Positions 1 through 7,846 of a stretch of DNA of 64,000 bases are shown here, piece by piece. A program made the translations under genes and the position numbers. Below the pieces are notes generated by a model, which searched no databases, had not been told where the DNA came from, and worked only from the letters and a program-made list of their open reading frames with translations. Location: NCBI GenBank assembly GCA_052180195.1, contig CP197469.1, one strand, 5' to 3'. This DNA is from Gottfriedia sp002574545 (GTDB lineage Bacteria; Bacillota; Bacilli; Bacillales; Bacillaceae_G). Within the stretch, counting starts at the first letter, position 1. Every line of letters begins with the position of its first letter.

Positions 1-1055
1 GGTTGTACGTATTTTGCGATATCCTCTTGAAGTTCAGCTTCACCAGCTTCTTTAATGCTTAATGATAGGCGTTTTTCAGATGGATTAATATCTAAAACTT
101 TAACTTTTACTTTTTGACCAACTGATAATACTTCGTTTGGATTTTTAATATGTTTATCAGCAATTTGAGAAACATGAACTAATCCTTCAATTCCATTTTG
201 AACTTCTACAAATGCACCAAAGTTAGTAAGGCGTTTTACAGTTCCTTCGATGACTGCTTCAGTTTTAATGTTCGGATTTAATTGATCCCATGGACCTGGC
301 TGAATTGCTTTCATAGATAAAGCAATTCGGTTTGTATCTGTGTCAATTGAAAGTACTTGAACTTTTACAGTATCTCCGACAGCTACAAGCTCTTCAGGCT
401 TTGTCACTCTATTATGTGACATTTGAGATACATGGACTAAACCATCAACTCCACCAATATTTACAAAAGCACCGAAATTTGTTAATCTCTCGACTTTACC
501 TTCAACAATTTGCCCAACTTTAATAGAAGAGTACGCTTGACGGCGATTTTCAATTTCGTTTAATTGTTCTACAGCTTTATGAGATAAGATTACTCGATTT
601 TTTTCGCGATCTAGTTCTTCAATCACTACTTCAAGTGATTGACCCACATAGCTACCTAAATCTTCAACGAATTTTTTTGATACAAGTGACGCCGGAATAA
701 ATCCACGAACACCTACGTCTGCGATTAATCCACCATTTACTTGCTCTGTAACGATTACTTCAAAAACTTCTTTACTAGCTAGTTTTCCTTCTAATTGTTC
801 CCAAGCCTTAACAGAATCTACGGCACGTTTAGAAAAAACAACTGTATCTTCCTCAACTTTAATAACCTTTAATTCAATTTCTTCTCCAACTGTTAACACG
901 TCACTTACATTTTCAATATGTACGTTTGAAATTTCTTTTATTGGAAGAATACCATCTGTTTTTCCACCGAAACCTACGATTGCTTGCTTATCTTCAATTT
1001 GTTCTACTACACATGAGATAATTTCCCCAACTTCTGGCATTACTTTTTCAACCAT
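1..1055 (-). CDS. rpsA: 30S ribosomal protein S1 homolog (3' end beyond window)
   Basis: S1-type RNA-binding protein made of repeated S1 (OB-fold) domains. The protein opens MVEKVMPEVGEIISCVVEQI and continues through several repeats of the form 'G..V.G.V..I..FGAFV..G...GLVHVSQI', visible on the minus strand. The reading frame is open to base 1, so about 350 residues are present and the C-terminus is cut off by the window edge; Bacillus homologs (ypfD) are about 380 residues. The ATG at 1053-1055 is preceded by AAGGAGG at 1064-1070. It lies downstream of cmk on the same strand, the usual Bacillus arrangement. In Firmicutes this protein is not always a stable ribosome component, so its exact role is less certain than in enterobacteria. 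Confidence 0.95.
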   Translation of the reverse strand, partial: MVEKVMPEVGEIISCVVEQIEDKQAIVGFGGKTDGILPIKEISNVHIENVSDVLTVGEEIELKVIKVEEDTVVFSKRAVDSVKAWEQLEGKLASKEVFEVIVTEQVNGGLIADVGVRGFIPASLVSKKFVEDLGSYVGQSLEVVIEELDREKNRVILSHKAVEQLNEIENRRQAYSSIKVGQIVEGKVERLTNFGAFVNIGGVDGLVHVSQMSHNRVTKPEELVAVGDTVKVQVLSIDTDTNRIALSMKAIQPGPWDQLNPNIKTEAVIEGTVKRLTNFGAFVEVQNGIEGLVHVSQIADKHIKNPNEVLSVGQKVKVKVLDINPSEKRLSLSIKEAGEAELQEDIAKYVQ

Positions 1056-1163
1056 GTCATATTCCTCCTTATGTTTTAAAAATGGATAGACCAATTATGT
1101 ATTATCCTCTTTTACCTTCTAATAAATAAGCAGAAAAGTCAAGAAATCTGATGACTAATTCTT

Positions 1164-1844
1164 CTAAATATTTTTTACTTTTTCTTCAACAATCGTTAAT
1201 ATTTCATTTACGACTTCATCAATACCTTTTGAAGTAGTATCTAATGAGATGGCATCATCTGCTTTTTTCAATGGTGAAACTTCTCGTTCTGAGTCAATTC
1301 TGTCTCTTGTTGCGATTTCTATTTTCAATTGTTCTAAATCACTCTCAAAACCGTTTTTGATATTTTCGATATGTCTTCTTTGAGCTCGTTCATCGACAGA
1401 AGCAATCATGAAAATCTTAACTTCTGCATCAACTAATACATGAGTCCCAATATCTCTTCCATCCATTACAACCCCACCATTTATTGCATATTGGCGTTGT
1501 AAATCGACCATTTTTTTACGAACTAAACTATGTTTTGCAACAAATGATACGTTTCTAGTTACTTCTGGTGTTCTGATTGGCTCAGACACATCAACATTAT
1601 CAATGAGAACTTTTTGAGTACCTTCTTCCGGAATTAACTCGATCGTCATATTTGAAAGTAAGTTACTTAAAGCCTCTTCGTTATTTACATCAATATTGTT
1701 TTGAATCGCTTTAAATGTAAGAGCACGGTACATTGCACCAGTGTCTATATAGACATACCCTAATTTTTTTGCAACAATCTTTGCAACTGTACTTTTACCA
1801 GCAGCTGCAGGTCCATCTATCGCTATACTAATTTTTTTACTCAT
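1164..1844 (-). CDS. cmk: Cytidylate kinase
   Basis: Cytoplasmic CMP/dCMP kinase that makes CDP/dCDP from CMP and ATP for nucleotide and lipid synthesis. The P-loop GPAAAGKST lies at about residues 11-19. The family signature DTGAMYRAL follows at about 34-42, and the CMP-binding GRDIGTHV segment sits mid-protein. At 226 residues it is the normal family length. The ATG has an AGGAGG site a few bases upstream. It precedes rpsA by about 110 bp, as in B. subtilis cmk-ypfD, and the two probably share a transcript because no hairpin separates them. Confidence 0.97.
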   Translation of the reverse strand: MSKKISIAIDGPAAAGKSTVAKIVAKKLGYVYIDTGAMYRALTFKAIQNNIDVNNEEALSNLLSNMTIELIPEEGTQKVLIDNVDVSEPIRTPEVTRNVSFVAKHSLVRKKMVDLQRQYAINGGVVMDGRDIGTHVLVDAEVKIFMIASVDERAQRRHIENIKNGFESDLEQLKIEIATRDRIDSEREVSPLKKADDAISLDTTSKGIDEVVNEILTIVEEKVKNI

Positions 1845-1924
1845 AATTCCTCCTACATAAAAAAAGTGCTACTTCTATAGCAATCTTTAATCTTATCATG
1901 TCCTAAAAAATAAAAACAAATAAA

Positions 1925-1955
1925 AATAAAGCAGACTAGGCTGCTTTATTTTATA
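1925..1955 (-). terminator. Terminator downstream of ypfB
   Basis: A perfect 10-bp stem AATAAAGCAG/CTGCTTTATT with a 6-nt loop, flanked by T-rich sequence. It lies between ypfB and cmk on their common strand, so cmk probably has its own promoter or relies on read-through. Confidence 0.7.
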
Positions 1956-1981
1956 TTACCATATGATTGTGACGAATTCAT

Positions 1982-2167
1982 CTATTTACCAATATGATTA
2001 TATACTTCTCTCGTTACGTCCTTTGCTTTTTGTGTAACGCCTTCATACAATTCAATTTTTGTTAAATAGACAGAAAGACTAGGGAATGATAGGACGTATT
2101 GACTCATGACTAAGCAAATTAATTGAATAATAATTAATTTAATTAGGATCCGTTCGATTCTTTTCAT
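1982..2167 (-). CDS. ypfB: YpfB-like small membrane protein (DUF5359 type)
   Basis: A 61-residue protein with a basic N-terminus, one hydrophobic segment (about residues 8-28, rich in Ile/Leu) and a short polar tail 'YEGVTQKAKDVTREVYNHIGK'. Length, layout and position next to cmk match B. subtilis YpfB, whose function is unknown. In B. subtilis ypfA, ypeB and sleB follow; here ansA is next instead. The Shine-Dalgarno site is weak (AAGGTATGA), so expression may be low. The family assignment rests on synteny plus the general sequence pattern. Confidence 0.7.
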   Translation of the reverse strand: MKRIERILIKLIIIQLICLVMSQYVLSFPSLSVYLTKIELYEGVTQKAKDVTREVYNHIGK

Positions 2168-2260
2168 TTATAATCATACCTTTTTTATTACCAGTATGAT
2201 TAGATTCAACTAATTTTATACACTATTTAGAATTTATTTTTTAATCTTTACATATTAAAC

Positions 2261-2285
2261 AAAAAAAAACGTGCAATGCACGTTT
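2261..2285 (-). terminator. Terminator of ansA
   Basis: Stem AAACGTGC/GCACGTTT with a 3-nt loop, followed on the minus strand by a run of T, about 30 bp past the ansA stop codon. Confidence 0.75.
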
Positions 2286-2313
2286 CCTCGAGAAATGTAT
2301 AAACAAGTAAAAA

Positions 2314-3282
2314 TTATATAGAAAATCCTTCAAGAATATTATTCTTTTCAGATGCTAACATAACAGTTAATTTAATTCTTGCCTTTTTACTATCATAATC
2401 TTTACCTAAAATTACACCTTTATTAACTAAATCATAAGCACTTCCGTAATAATCATATGTCGGATATACTTCGCCTTCTTCAGAACTAGTTGTGATGACT
2501 ACTTTAATACCATTTTTAACTGCTTTTTCAATTTCTTCTGTCATATGTGGTGATACTTGACCTCTTCCAACACCTTCAAGGACAATACCTTTAGCACCAT
2601 TTTCGACAGCTGCTTTAATTAAATATCCTTTTGCCTCAATATAACATTTAATGATATCAACTTGAGGTAACTCACTTGTAATTTTGTATTTATCCTTTAT
2701 TACCGGTTTTTGATAAATATGTACTTTATCGTTATCGATAATACCTAAGTATCCGAATCCAAATACGTTAAACCCTTGTATATTAGATGCATGTTCTTTT
2801 TTAACATATCTTGCAGTAAAAATACGTTCATTAAACACGACAACTGTTCCAACGTTTCTAGTAGATTCGTCTGATGCAGTATAAATTGCATGTCTTAAAT
2901 TAATAAAAGCATCGGTACCTAATTCACCTGGTGATCTTTGAGAACCGGTAATAACAACTGGACGTTCATCATCAATTGTTAAATCTAAAAAATAAGCCGT
3001 TTCTTCTAATGTATCAGTACCATGGGTAACGACAACCCCATCGATTGTTTCATCTTGATAATATTCTTCAATTTTATTCTTTAATAACATCCAATGTTCA
3101 AAGCCTATGTGCATACTAGGAACTTGGAAAAAAGAATCAACAATAACATTTATATCTTTTGGTAAATTAAGCATTTCTGCAATTTCTTGACCTGACAATG
3201 CCCCAGAATCTAATTTACCTGATTCTGCATTTGGTTTACTAGCAATCGTTCCACCTGTTGTGATTAATACTACTTTTTTCAT
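2314..3282 (-). CDS. ansA: L-asparaginase
   Basis: Hydrolyses L-asparagine to aspartate and ammonia. Both family threonine motifs are present: TTGGTIAS at residues 8-15 and HGTDTLEETAYF at about 87-98. No signal peptide is seen, so the enzyme is probably cytoplasmic. The length of 322 residues is normal. GAGGTGCAAAT precedes the ATG, and a TTTACT/TATAAT promoter (18-bp spacer) can be read just upstream. It is a single-gene unit with its own terminator. Its nearness to gudB makes sense for amino acid catabolism, since aspartate and glutamate feed the TCA cycle. Confidence 0.93.
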   Translation of the reverse strand: MKKVVLITTGGTIASKPNAESGKLDSGALSGQEIAEMLNLPKDINVIVDSFFQVPSMHIGFEHWMLLKNKIEEYYQDETIDGVVVTHGTDTLEETAYFLDLTIDDERPVVITGSQRSPGELGTDAFINLRHAIYTASDESTRNVGTVVVFNERIFTARYVKKEHASNIQGFNVFGFGYLGIIDNDKVHIYQKPVIKDKYKITSELPQVDIIKCYIEAKGYLIKAAVENGAKGIVLEGVGRGQVSPHMTEEIEKAVKNGIKVVITTSSEEGEVYPTYDYYGSAYDLVNKGVILGKDYDSKKARIKLTVMLASEKNNILEGFSI

Positions 3283-3369
3283 ATTTGCACCTCATTTCAC
3301 AAGAAATTATAACATTTTAAAATTCTTCAAGTAAACAGAAAACGGCTTGAAAATCATTAATAAAAAAAA

Positions 3370-3566
3370 ACGTAGCATAGCTACGTTTCAGGCTGTCGAC
3401 AAAGTCGACAGCTATTTTTTATGCGAAGACTAGTATCAAGATATAGTGCCTTTTCTTTAAATCTCCAACTAAATGTGCTAATAAAAAGTATAAAAAACCC
3501 CTTTTTCAACAAGTTTAATTTTGAAAAAGGGGTTTGTCTACACTCTGAAACGTAGCATAGCTACGT
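3370..3566. repeat. MITE-like element bounded by duplicated 17-bp palindromes
   Basis: The 17-bp palindrome ACGTAGCATAGCTACGT occurs at 3370-3386 and again, identical, at 3550-3566. Between them lies about 165 bp whose ends are imperfect inverted repeats: TTTCAGGCTGTCGAC at 3386-3400 against GTCTACACTCTGAAA at 3536-3550. Inside are two hairpins, GCTGTCGAC/GTCGACAGC (3392-3412) and a long stem CCCCTTTTTCAA/TTGAAAAAGGGG (about 3498-3532). No ORF is present. This resembles a short non-autonomous element inserted at the terminator hairpin of ypdA. It accounts for most of the 300-bp gap between ansA and ypdA. Confidence 0.55.
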
Positions 3567-3583
3567 TTTTAGTTCATTTAACA

Positions 3584-4558
3584 TTATTTATTACTAGCCA
3601 GGTGAGAAGCGATTAAGTCACCATGAAAACGACCATTTTCAATAAAAATTTCGTTTGCATTGTTTCCTGCAGCAATTACCCCTGCAATATAAATGCCTTC
3701 AATATTTGTTTCCATCGTTTCTGGATTAAATAATGGTCTTCCTGTTGCATCATCAACTTTTACGCCCATACTTTTGATTAATGTATGATCAGGATGGTAA
3801 CCTGTCATAGCATAGACAAAGTCATTTTCAATTTCAACGATTTGTCCTTCTTTTTCGTAGACTACTGATGATTCTTTTATTTCAAGTAGATTTGCGTTAA
3901 ATTCCATTTTAATTGTTTCAGAACGGACAAGAGCCTCGAATTCTGGTAAAACCCAAGGTTTAATACTTGGTGAATAAGAACTTCCTCTATAAAGTACAGT
4001 TACATCTGCTCCACACTTTTCTAGTTCGAGTGCTGCGTCAACACTGGAGTTTTTACCTCCAATCACGACAACCTTCTGGTTAAAATGTTGATGACCTTCA
4101 AAAAAGTAATGCGAAACTTTTTTAAGTTGTTCACCTGGAGTTGATAAATAGTTTGGTTGGTCATAATATCCAGTTGCTACAATAACAGCTTTTGCTTCAT
4201 AACGTTTTTTTTCACCATTTATTGTAACTGATTCAATGATAAAATCATTTTTCTTACTAACCGTTTTTACTTCTTCAAAAGCATTGATTCTTATTCGATT
4301 CCGTTTAACAACGTCACGGTAATATGCTAGAGCTTGGTGTTTTTTTGGTTTTCTACCTTCAATAATAAATGGAATATTTCCCACTTCTAATTTTTCACTT
4401 GTACTAAAAAATGTTTGATGCGTAGGAAAACGACTGAGGGTATGAACGATATTTCCTTTTTCAATTATTAATGCAGATATCCCCTTATTTTTTAGTGCTA
4501 AATAAGCCGCAATACCACAGGGCCCTCCGCCAATGATTAGAACTTCTACTTTTTCCAT
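3584..4558 (-). CDS. ypdA: YpdA-type FAD/NADPH oxidoreductase (bacillithiol disulfide reductase)
   Basis: Thioredoxin reductase-like flavoprotein. The N-terminal FAD-binding motif is VLIIGGGPCGIAA, and a second dinucleotide-binding motif, VVVIGGKNSSVDAALELE, lies mid-protein for NADPH. The C-terminal 'GIYIAGVIAAG' FAD motif is present. The YpdA family reduces bacillithiol disulfide in thiol redox control; that role is from the family, not shown here. The start at 4558 is preferred over an ATG five codons upstream because GGAG lies 7 bases before it; this gives 324 residues, the usual length. Position next to gudB is conserved in Bacillus. Confidence 0.92.
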   Translation of the reverse strand: MEKVEVLIIGGGPCGIAAYLALKNKGISALIIEKGNIVHTLSRFPTHQTFFSTSEKLEVGNIPFIIEGRKPKKHQALAYYRDVVKRNRIRINAFEEVKTVSKKNDFIIESVTINGEKKRYEAKAVIVATGYYDQPNYLSTPGEQLKKVSHYFFEGHQHFNQKVVVIGGKNSSVDAALELEKCGADVTVLYRGSSYSPSIKPWVLPEFEALVRSETIKMEFNANLLEIKESSVVYEKEGQIVEIENDFVYAMTGYHPDHTLIKSMGVKVDDATGRPLFNPETMETNIEGIYIAGVIAAGNNANEIFIENGRFHGDLIASHLASNK

Positions 4559-4654
4559 TTGAAACATCTCCAATAAACTAGAGTCTTAGTTATATTTACT
4601 ATTACTATTTTACGTAAAATATTCTATTTGTCTAATAATAGCTAGTCCAAATAA

Positions 4655-4685
4655 AAAACAAGATGGAAATTTCCCATCTTGTTTT
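4655..4685 (-). terminator. Terminator of gudB
   Basis: AAAACAAGATGG pairs with CCATCTTGTTTT across a 7-nt loop. On the minus strand a T-run follows. It lies about 15 bp past the gudB stop codon. Confidence 0.8.
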
Positions 4686-4701
4686 AAACTTAGTACTATT
4701 C

Positions 4702-5982
4702 TTATACCCAGCCTCTAAATCGGCTAGCTTCAGCCATTTTACGCGCACCAACCATATAAGCAGCTAATCGCATATTTACTTTTCTATTTACACTTGTTTC
4801 ATAAATATTATTAAATGAACGTACCATAACTTTTTCTAATCGCTCTTCTACTTCTTCTTCAGTCCAGTAATAACCTTGGTTATTCTGTACCCATTCAAAG
4901 TAAGAAACCGTTACGCCACCAGCACTTGCTAACACGTCTGGTACTAATAAGATTCCACGCTCTGTTAAAATTTTTGTAGCCTCAAGTGTTGTTGGTCCAT
5001 TAGCAGCTTCAACTACGATACTTGCTTTAATATTATGAGCATTATCTTTTGTAATTTGATTTTCAATCGCTGCTGGAACTAAGATATCACACTCTAACTC
5101 TAATAATTCTTTATTTGAAATTGTATTATTAAATAGTTTAGTAATTGTACCAAAGCTATCTCTACGATCTAATAAATAATCAATGTCTAAGCCGTTTGGA
5201 TCATGAAGTGCACCATAAGCATCAGAAATACCAATAACTTTTGCGCCTGCATCATGCATAAATTTCGCTAAGAAGCTACCTGCATTACCAAATCCTTGGA
5301 TAACAACTCGTGCACCTTCTAAGTTAATGCCTTTACGTTTTGCTGCCTCACGTATTACGATTGTTACACCTTTTGCAGTAGCTGTTTCACGTCCGTGAGA
5401 TCCACCTAATACTAATGGTTTACCAGTAATAAAACCAGGTGAGTTAAATTCATCGATTCTAGAATATTCATCCATCATCCAAGCCATAATTTGTGAATTT
5501 GTAAATACGTCTGGAGCTGGAATATCTTTAGTTGGTCCTACGATTTGGCTAATTGCACGAACATAACCGCGGCTAAGTCTTTCTAACTCACGGAATGACA
5601 TATCACGTGGATCACAAATAATTCCACCTTTACCTCCACCATATGGTAAATCTACAATTCCACATTTTAAGCTCATCCAGATTGAAAGGGCTTTAACTTC
5701 ATTTTCTGTTACATTTGGATGGAAACGGATACCACCTTTAGTTGGTCCTACCGCATCATTATGTTGAGCTCTGTAACCAGTGAAAATTTTCACTTGTCCA
5801 TCATCCATGCGAACTGGAATTTTTACAGTCATCATACGAACTGGTTCTTTTAATAGTTCATACATTTCATTTGAATATCCTAATTTTTCTAACGCTTCTT
5901 TAATAACTACTTGTGTAGGCGCTAGTACATCTAAATGTTCTTCAGTGTTGCTATTTTTCTCTGTAGATTTCTCGGCAACCAT
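4702..5982 (-). CDS. gudB: NAD-specific glutamate dehydrogenase GudB (intact form)
   Basis: Oxidatively deaminates glutamate to 2-oxoglutarate and ammonia. The substrate-binding lysines lie in GPTKGGIRFHP and LPYGGGKGGI, and the Rossmann motif GFGNAGS lies in the C-terminal half. The chosen ATG at 5982 has AGGGGG 8 bases upstream and gives 426 residues, matching the family; an upstream in-frame ATG lacks a ribosome site. The segment ENEVKALSIWMSLK carries a single VKA, not the duplication that makes GudB inactive in B. subtilis 168, so this copy should be active. A promoter (about TTCAAA, 16 bp, TATACT) lies at 6035-6062, with a cre-type site further upstream. Confidence 0.95.
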   Translation of the reverse strand: MVAEKSTEKNSNTEEHLDVLAPTQVVIKEALEKLGYSNEMYELLKEPVRMMTVKIPVRMDDGQVKIFTGYRAQHNDAVGPTKGGIRFHPNVTENEVKALSIWMSLKCGIVDLPYGGGKGGIICDPRDMSFRELERLSRGYVRAISQIVGPTKDIPAPDVFTNSQIMAWMMDEYSRIDEFNSPGFITGKPLVLGGSHGRETATAKGVTIVIREAAKRKGINLEGARVVIQGFGNAGSFLAKFMHDAGAKVIGISDAYGALHDPNGLDIDYLLDRRDSFGTITKLFNNTISNKELLELECDILVPAAIENQITKDNAHNIKASIVVEAANGPTTLEATKILTERGILLVPDVLASAGGVTVSYFEWVQNNQGYYWTEEEVEERLEKVMVRSFNNIYETSVNRKVNMRLAAYMVGARKMAEASRFRGWV

Positions 5983-6034
5983 TGTAAACCCCCTAGAAAT
6001 TTGAACGATGAAAAGATTCATTCATTCTGAAATT

Positions 6035-6062
6035 AGTATACAACTTTCCATCCCATTTTGAA
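6035..6062 (-). promoter_or_regulatory. Probable sigma-A promoter of gudB
   Basis: On the minus strand, -10 TATACT (6035-6040) and -35 TTCAAA (6057-6062) are separated by 16 bp. Transcription would start about 45 bp before the gudB ATG. Confidence 0.5.
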
Positions 6063-6102
6063 AGTTATAAACACATAGAAAACAAAATATAATATTCGTT
6101 TA

Positions 6103-6117
6103 ATGTAAGCGTTTTCT
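6103..6117. promoter_or_regulatory. cre-like site (CcpA operator) upstream of gudB
   Basis: ATGTAAGCGTTTTCT matches the CcpA consensus WTGNAANCGNWNNCW at every fixed position. It lies about 40 bp upstream of the predicted -35 of gudB, so CcpA there could act as an upstream regulator rather than as a simple roadblock. The inference is from consensus only. Confidence 0.55.
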
Positions 6118-6201
6118 ATGGTCATTATACTCCTATTTCCAAAATTTGAAAAGGAAAGAATTCGAAGAAATACAATATATTTATAAAAAATTTACAAAAG
6201 T

Positions 6202-6234
6202 AAAACCTCTCGTAAAAAATTACTGAGAGGCTTT
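6202..6234 (-). terminator. Terminator overlapping the 3' end of mecB
   Basis: AAAGCCTCTC pairs with GAGAGGTTTT on the minus strand. The 5' arm of the stem lies inside the last codons of the gene (K-A-S-Q) and a T-rich stretch follows. Confidence 0.7.
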
Positions 6235-6828
6235 ATTTTTAACGAAATAAAAATGCAGTTGTTCAATAGCATTTTCTGATATAAGTTCTTTACCATATTC
6301 AATAATACGGTAAATTGTTCTAGTGGAAGGATTGCCATATTCAGCTAAAATCGCATAAAATGTTTCACGATCTAGTCTTCCTATTTCATTCTCCTCGAAC
6401 TTTAAGTAAAACGTATTTTCAAAAGAGAATAATCTTCCACCTAAAGCATCACATGAAACCAATTTTTCAGAAAGTAGGATTAGATCATCTAATGTAGAAA
6501 ACTCGTACAATATATGTTCACTTTCATCTAGGATTACTTCCATCGAGATAAAGTCGTCTTGAAACTCATCTTCCTCTTCTTCAATTTCATCGGATTTTGT
6601 GACAATTACAACCATTCCTTGAGCTTGAAGAGAGAAAACTTCAACGGATACTTTTCCATCTACTTCGAAACCTAGTTCTACGCTAGCTTCATGCATCATA
6701 TCTTGAAAAAGCTGTTGAACTTTTGGTGCATTGTACCATAAGTCTTCTTTTGTCAGACCACGTTCAGATAAATCATCAGATGTAAGAAAAACTTTTATTT
6801 TATTGTAGTTCAACCGTTCCAACCTCAT
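6220..6828 (-). CDS. mecB: MecA-family adaptor (MecB/YpbH paralog)
   Basis: Adaptor of the ClpC unfoldase, belonging to the MecA/YpbH family. The N-terminal domain (MRLERLNYNKIKVFLTSDDL) is followed by 'LTKEDLWYNAPKVQQLFQDMM', an acidic linker (EIEEEEDEFQDD) and a C-terminal domain, about residues 105-195. Its length of 202 residues fits YpbH (about 194). Position next to gudB, as in B. subtilis ypbH-gudB, favours MecB over MecA. Known family members deliver substrates to ClpCP and influence competence and sporulation; the target here is unknown. AAGGAGG lies 7 bases before the ATG. Confidence 0.88.
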   Translation of the reverse strand: MRLERLNYNKIKVFLTSDDLSERGLTKEDLWYNAPKVQQLFQDMMHEASVELGFEVDGKVSVEVFSLQAQGMVVIVTKSDEIEEEEDEFQDDFISMEVILDESEHILYEFSTLDDLILLSEKLVSCDALGGRLFSFENTFYLKFEENEIGRLDRETFYAILAEYGNPSTRTIYRIIEYGKELISENAIEQLHFYFVKNKASQ

Positions 6829-6904
6829 GAACTAGCCTCCTTGCTGCATTTACCATAGTACAGTTTATGTTTTTATCTAATTTTGGTGATTCTAAAGTCA
6901 AAAT

Positions 6905-7813
6905 TCATTTATAATTAAAATTCTGCTTTAACCATTCATCCCAGTTCGATTGTTGACTCCCAATATAAAATTCCTGTATGGAATCCATAATCGGGCTTTC
7001 ACAAGTTGAAACTGCATGACCACCAATTCCAATAATGATATCAGGTTTTATTTTTTTAATAGTAATGGCAAGATCAATTGTTTTCTTTAAATTTTCTCTT
7101 AACGTACACGTCATGATAAATCCAGCTGGTTTTACTTCATTTATTACTTGTTCTACATCATTTGAATCAATCGATGCGCCTAAATAAATCACTTGAAAAC
7201 CGATTCTTCTTAAATAAATCGTAAAAATTAATAAGCCTAGTTCGTGCTTTTCTTCTGGTCCACAAACTGCAATTAACTTCGGCAAATGTTTATTGTTAGG
7301 TAAGTTTTGATAGATCATCCCTAATCTTGTTCTTAAAAAAGATGTTGCAAAATGTTCATGGGCACTAGTAATTTCACCATTACGACATTTATCACCTATT
7401 AGTATGAAAACCTTCGAAATAATTTTAAATAATACTTTATCAACAGAAAAAAGACTAAAAGCTTCATTCACATAATTATGAGCTTCACTTTCTTCAAAAG
7501 ATAATAATGAAGAAACAATTCGATTTACTAGTGCATCAGATTGTAGATTTTCAGTAAGAGAGCTGTCATTAGACGATTTATGTTCTTTTGCTTCATATAA
7601 GTTAATTGCTTGTCCAATTGTAAACCCTTCATTCACTTTTTGAACGAGCCATTTTAAAATAAAAACATGTTCCTCTGTATATAATCGATGGCCAGCATCA
7701 TTTCGTACAGGACTAATGATATTATATCTTCGTTCCCAAGCTCTTAAAGTGCCAGGTAATATCCCAACAATGTTAGAAATTGCTTTAATATTGTACTTTC
7801 CTATTTGGGCCAA
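6905..7813 (-). CDS. MerR-family regulator with B12-binding domain (CarH/LitR-like)
   Basis: N-terminal MerR helix-turn-helix (about residues 5-70; key segment GTLRAWERRYNIISPVRN.AGHRLY), then a B12-binding helical cap and a Rossmann-type cobalamin domain. The lower-ligand motif ExHxxG is present as EKHELG within CGPEEKHELGLLIF, so cobalamin binding is plausible. In light-sensing CarH proteins the cap has a Wx9EH motif; here the aligned sequence is CRNGEITSAHEH, with Cys in place of Trp. Start TTG at 7813 is preferred because AGGAGG lies 8 bases upstream; the ATG 11 codons earlier contains that site. It lies directly downstream of the ypbG-like gene, with a 33-bp gap. Target genes are unknown. 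Confidence 0.85.
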   Translation of the reverse strand: MAQIGKYNIKAISNIVGILPGTLRAWERRYNIISPVRNDAGHRLYTEEHVFILKWLVQKVNEGFTIGQAINLYEAKEHKSSNDSSLTENLQSDALVNRIVSSLLSFEESEAHNYVNEAFSLFSVDKVLFKIISKVFILIGDKCRNGEITSAHEHFATSFLRTRLGMIYQNLPNNKHLPKLIAVCGPEEKHELGLLIFTIYLRRIGFQVIYLGASIDSNDVEQVINEVKPAGFIMTCTLRENLKKTIDLAITIKKIKPDIIIGIGGHAVSTCESPIMDSIQEFYIGSQQSNWDEWLKQNFNYK

Positions 7814-7846
7814 TTTTCTTTCCTCCTGCATGTAAACAAGAAACAC

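Noticed and set aside
4702..5982. Cryptic gudB with inactivating 9-bp repeat
   Set aside because: Only one VKA is present at the site, so the gene appears intact.
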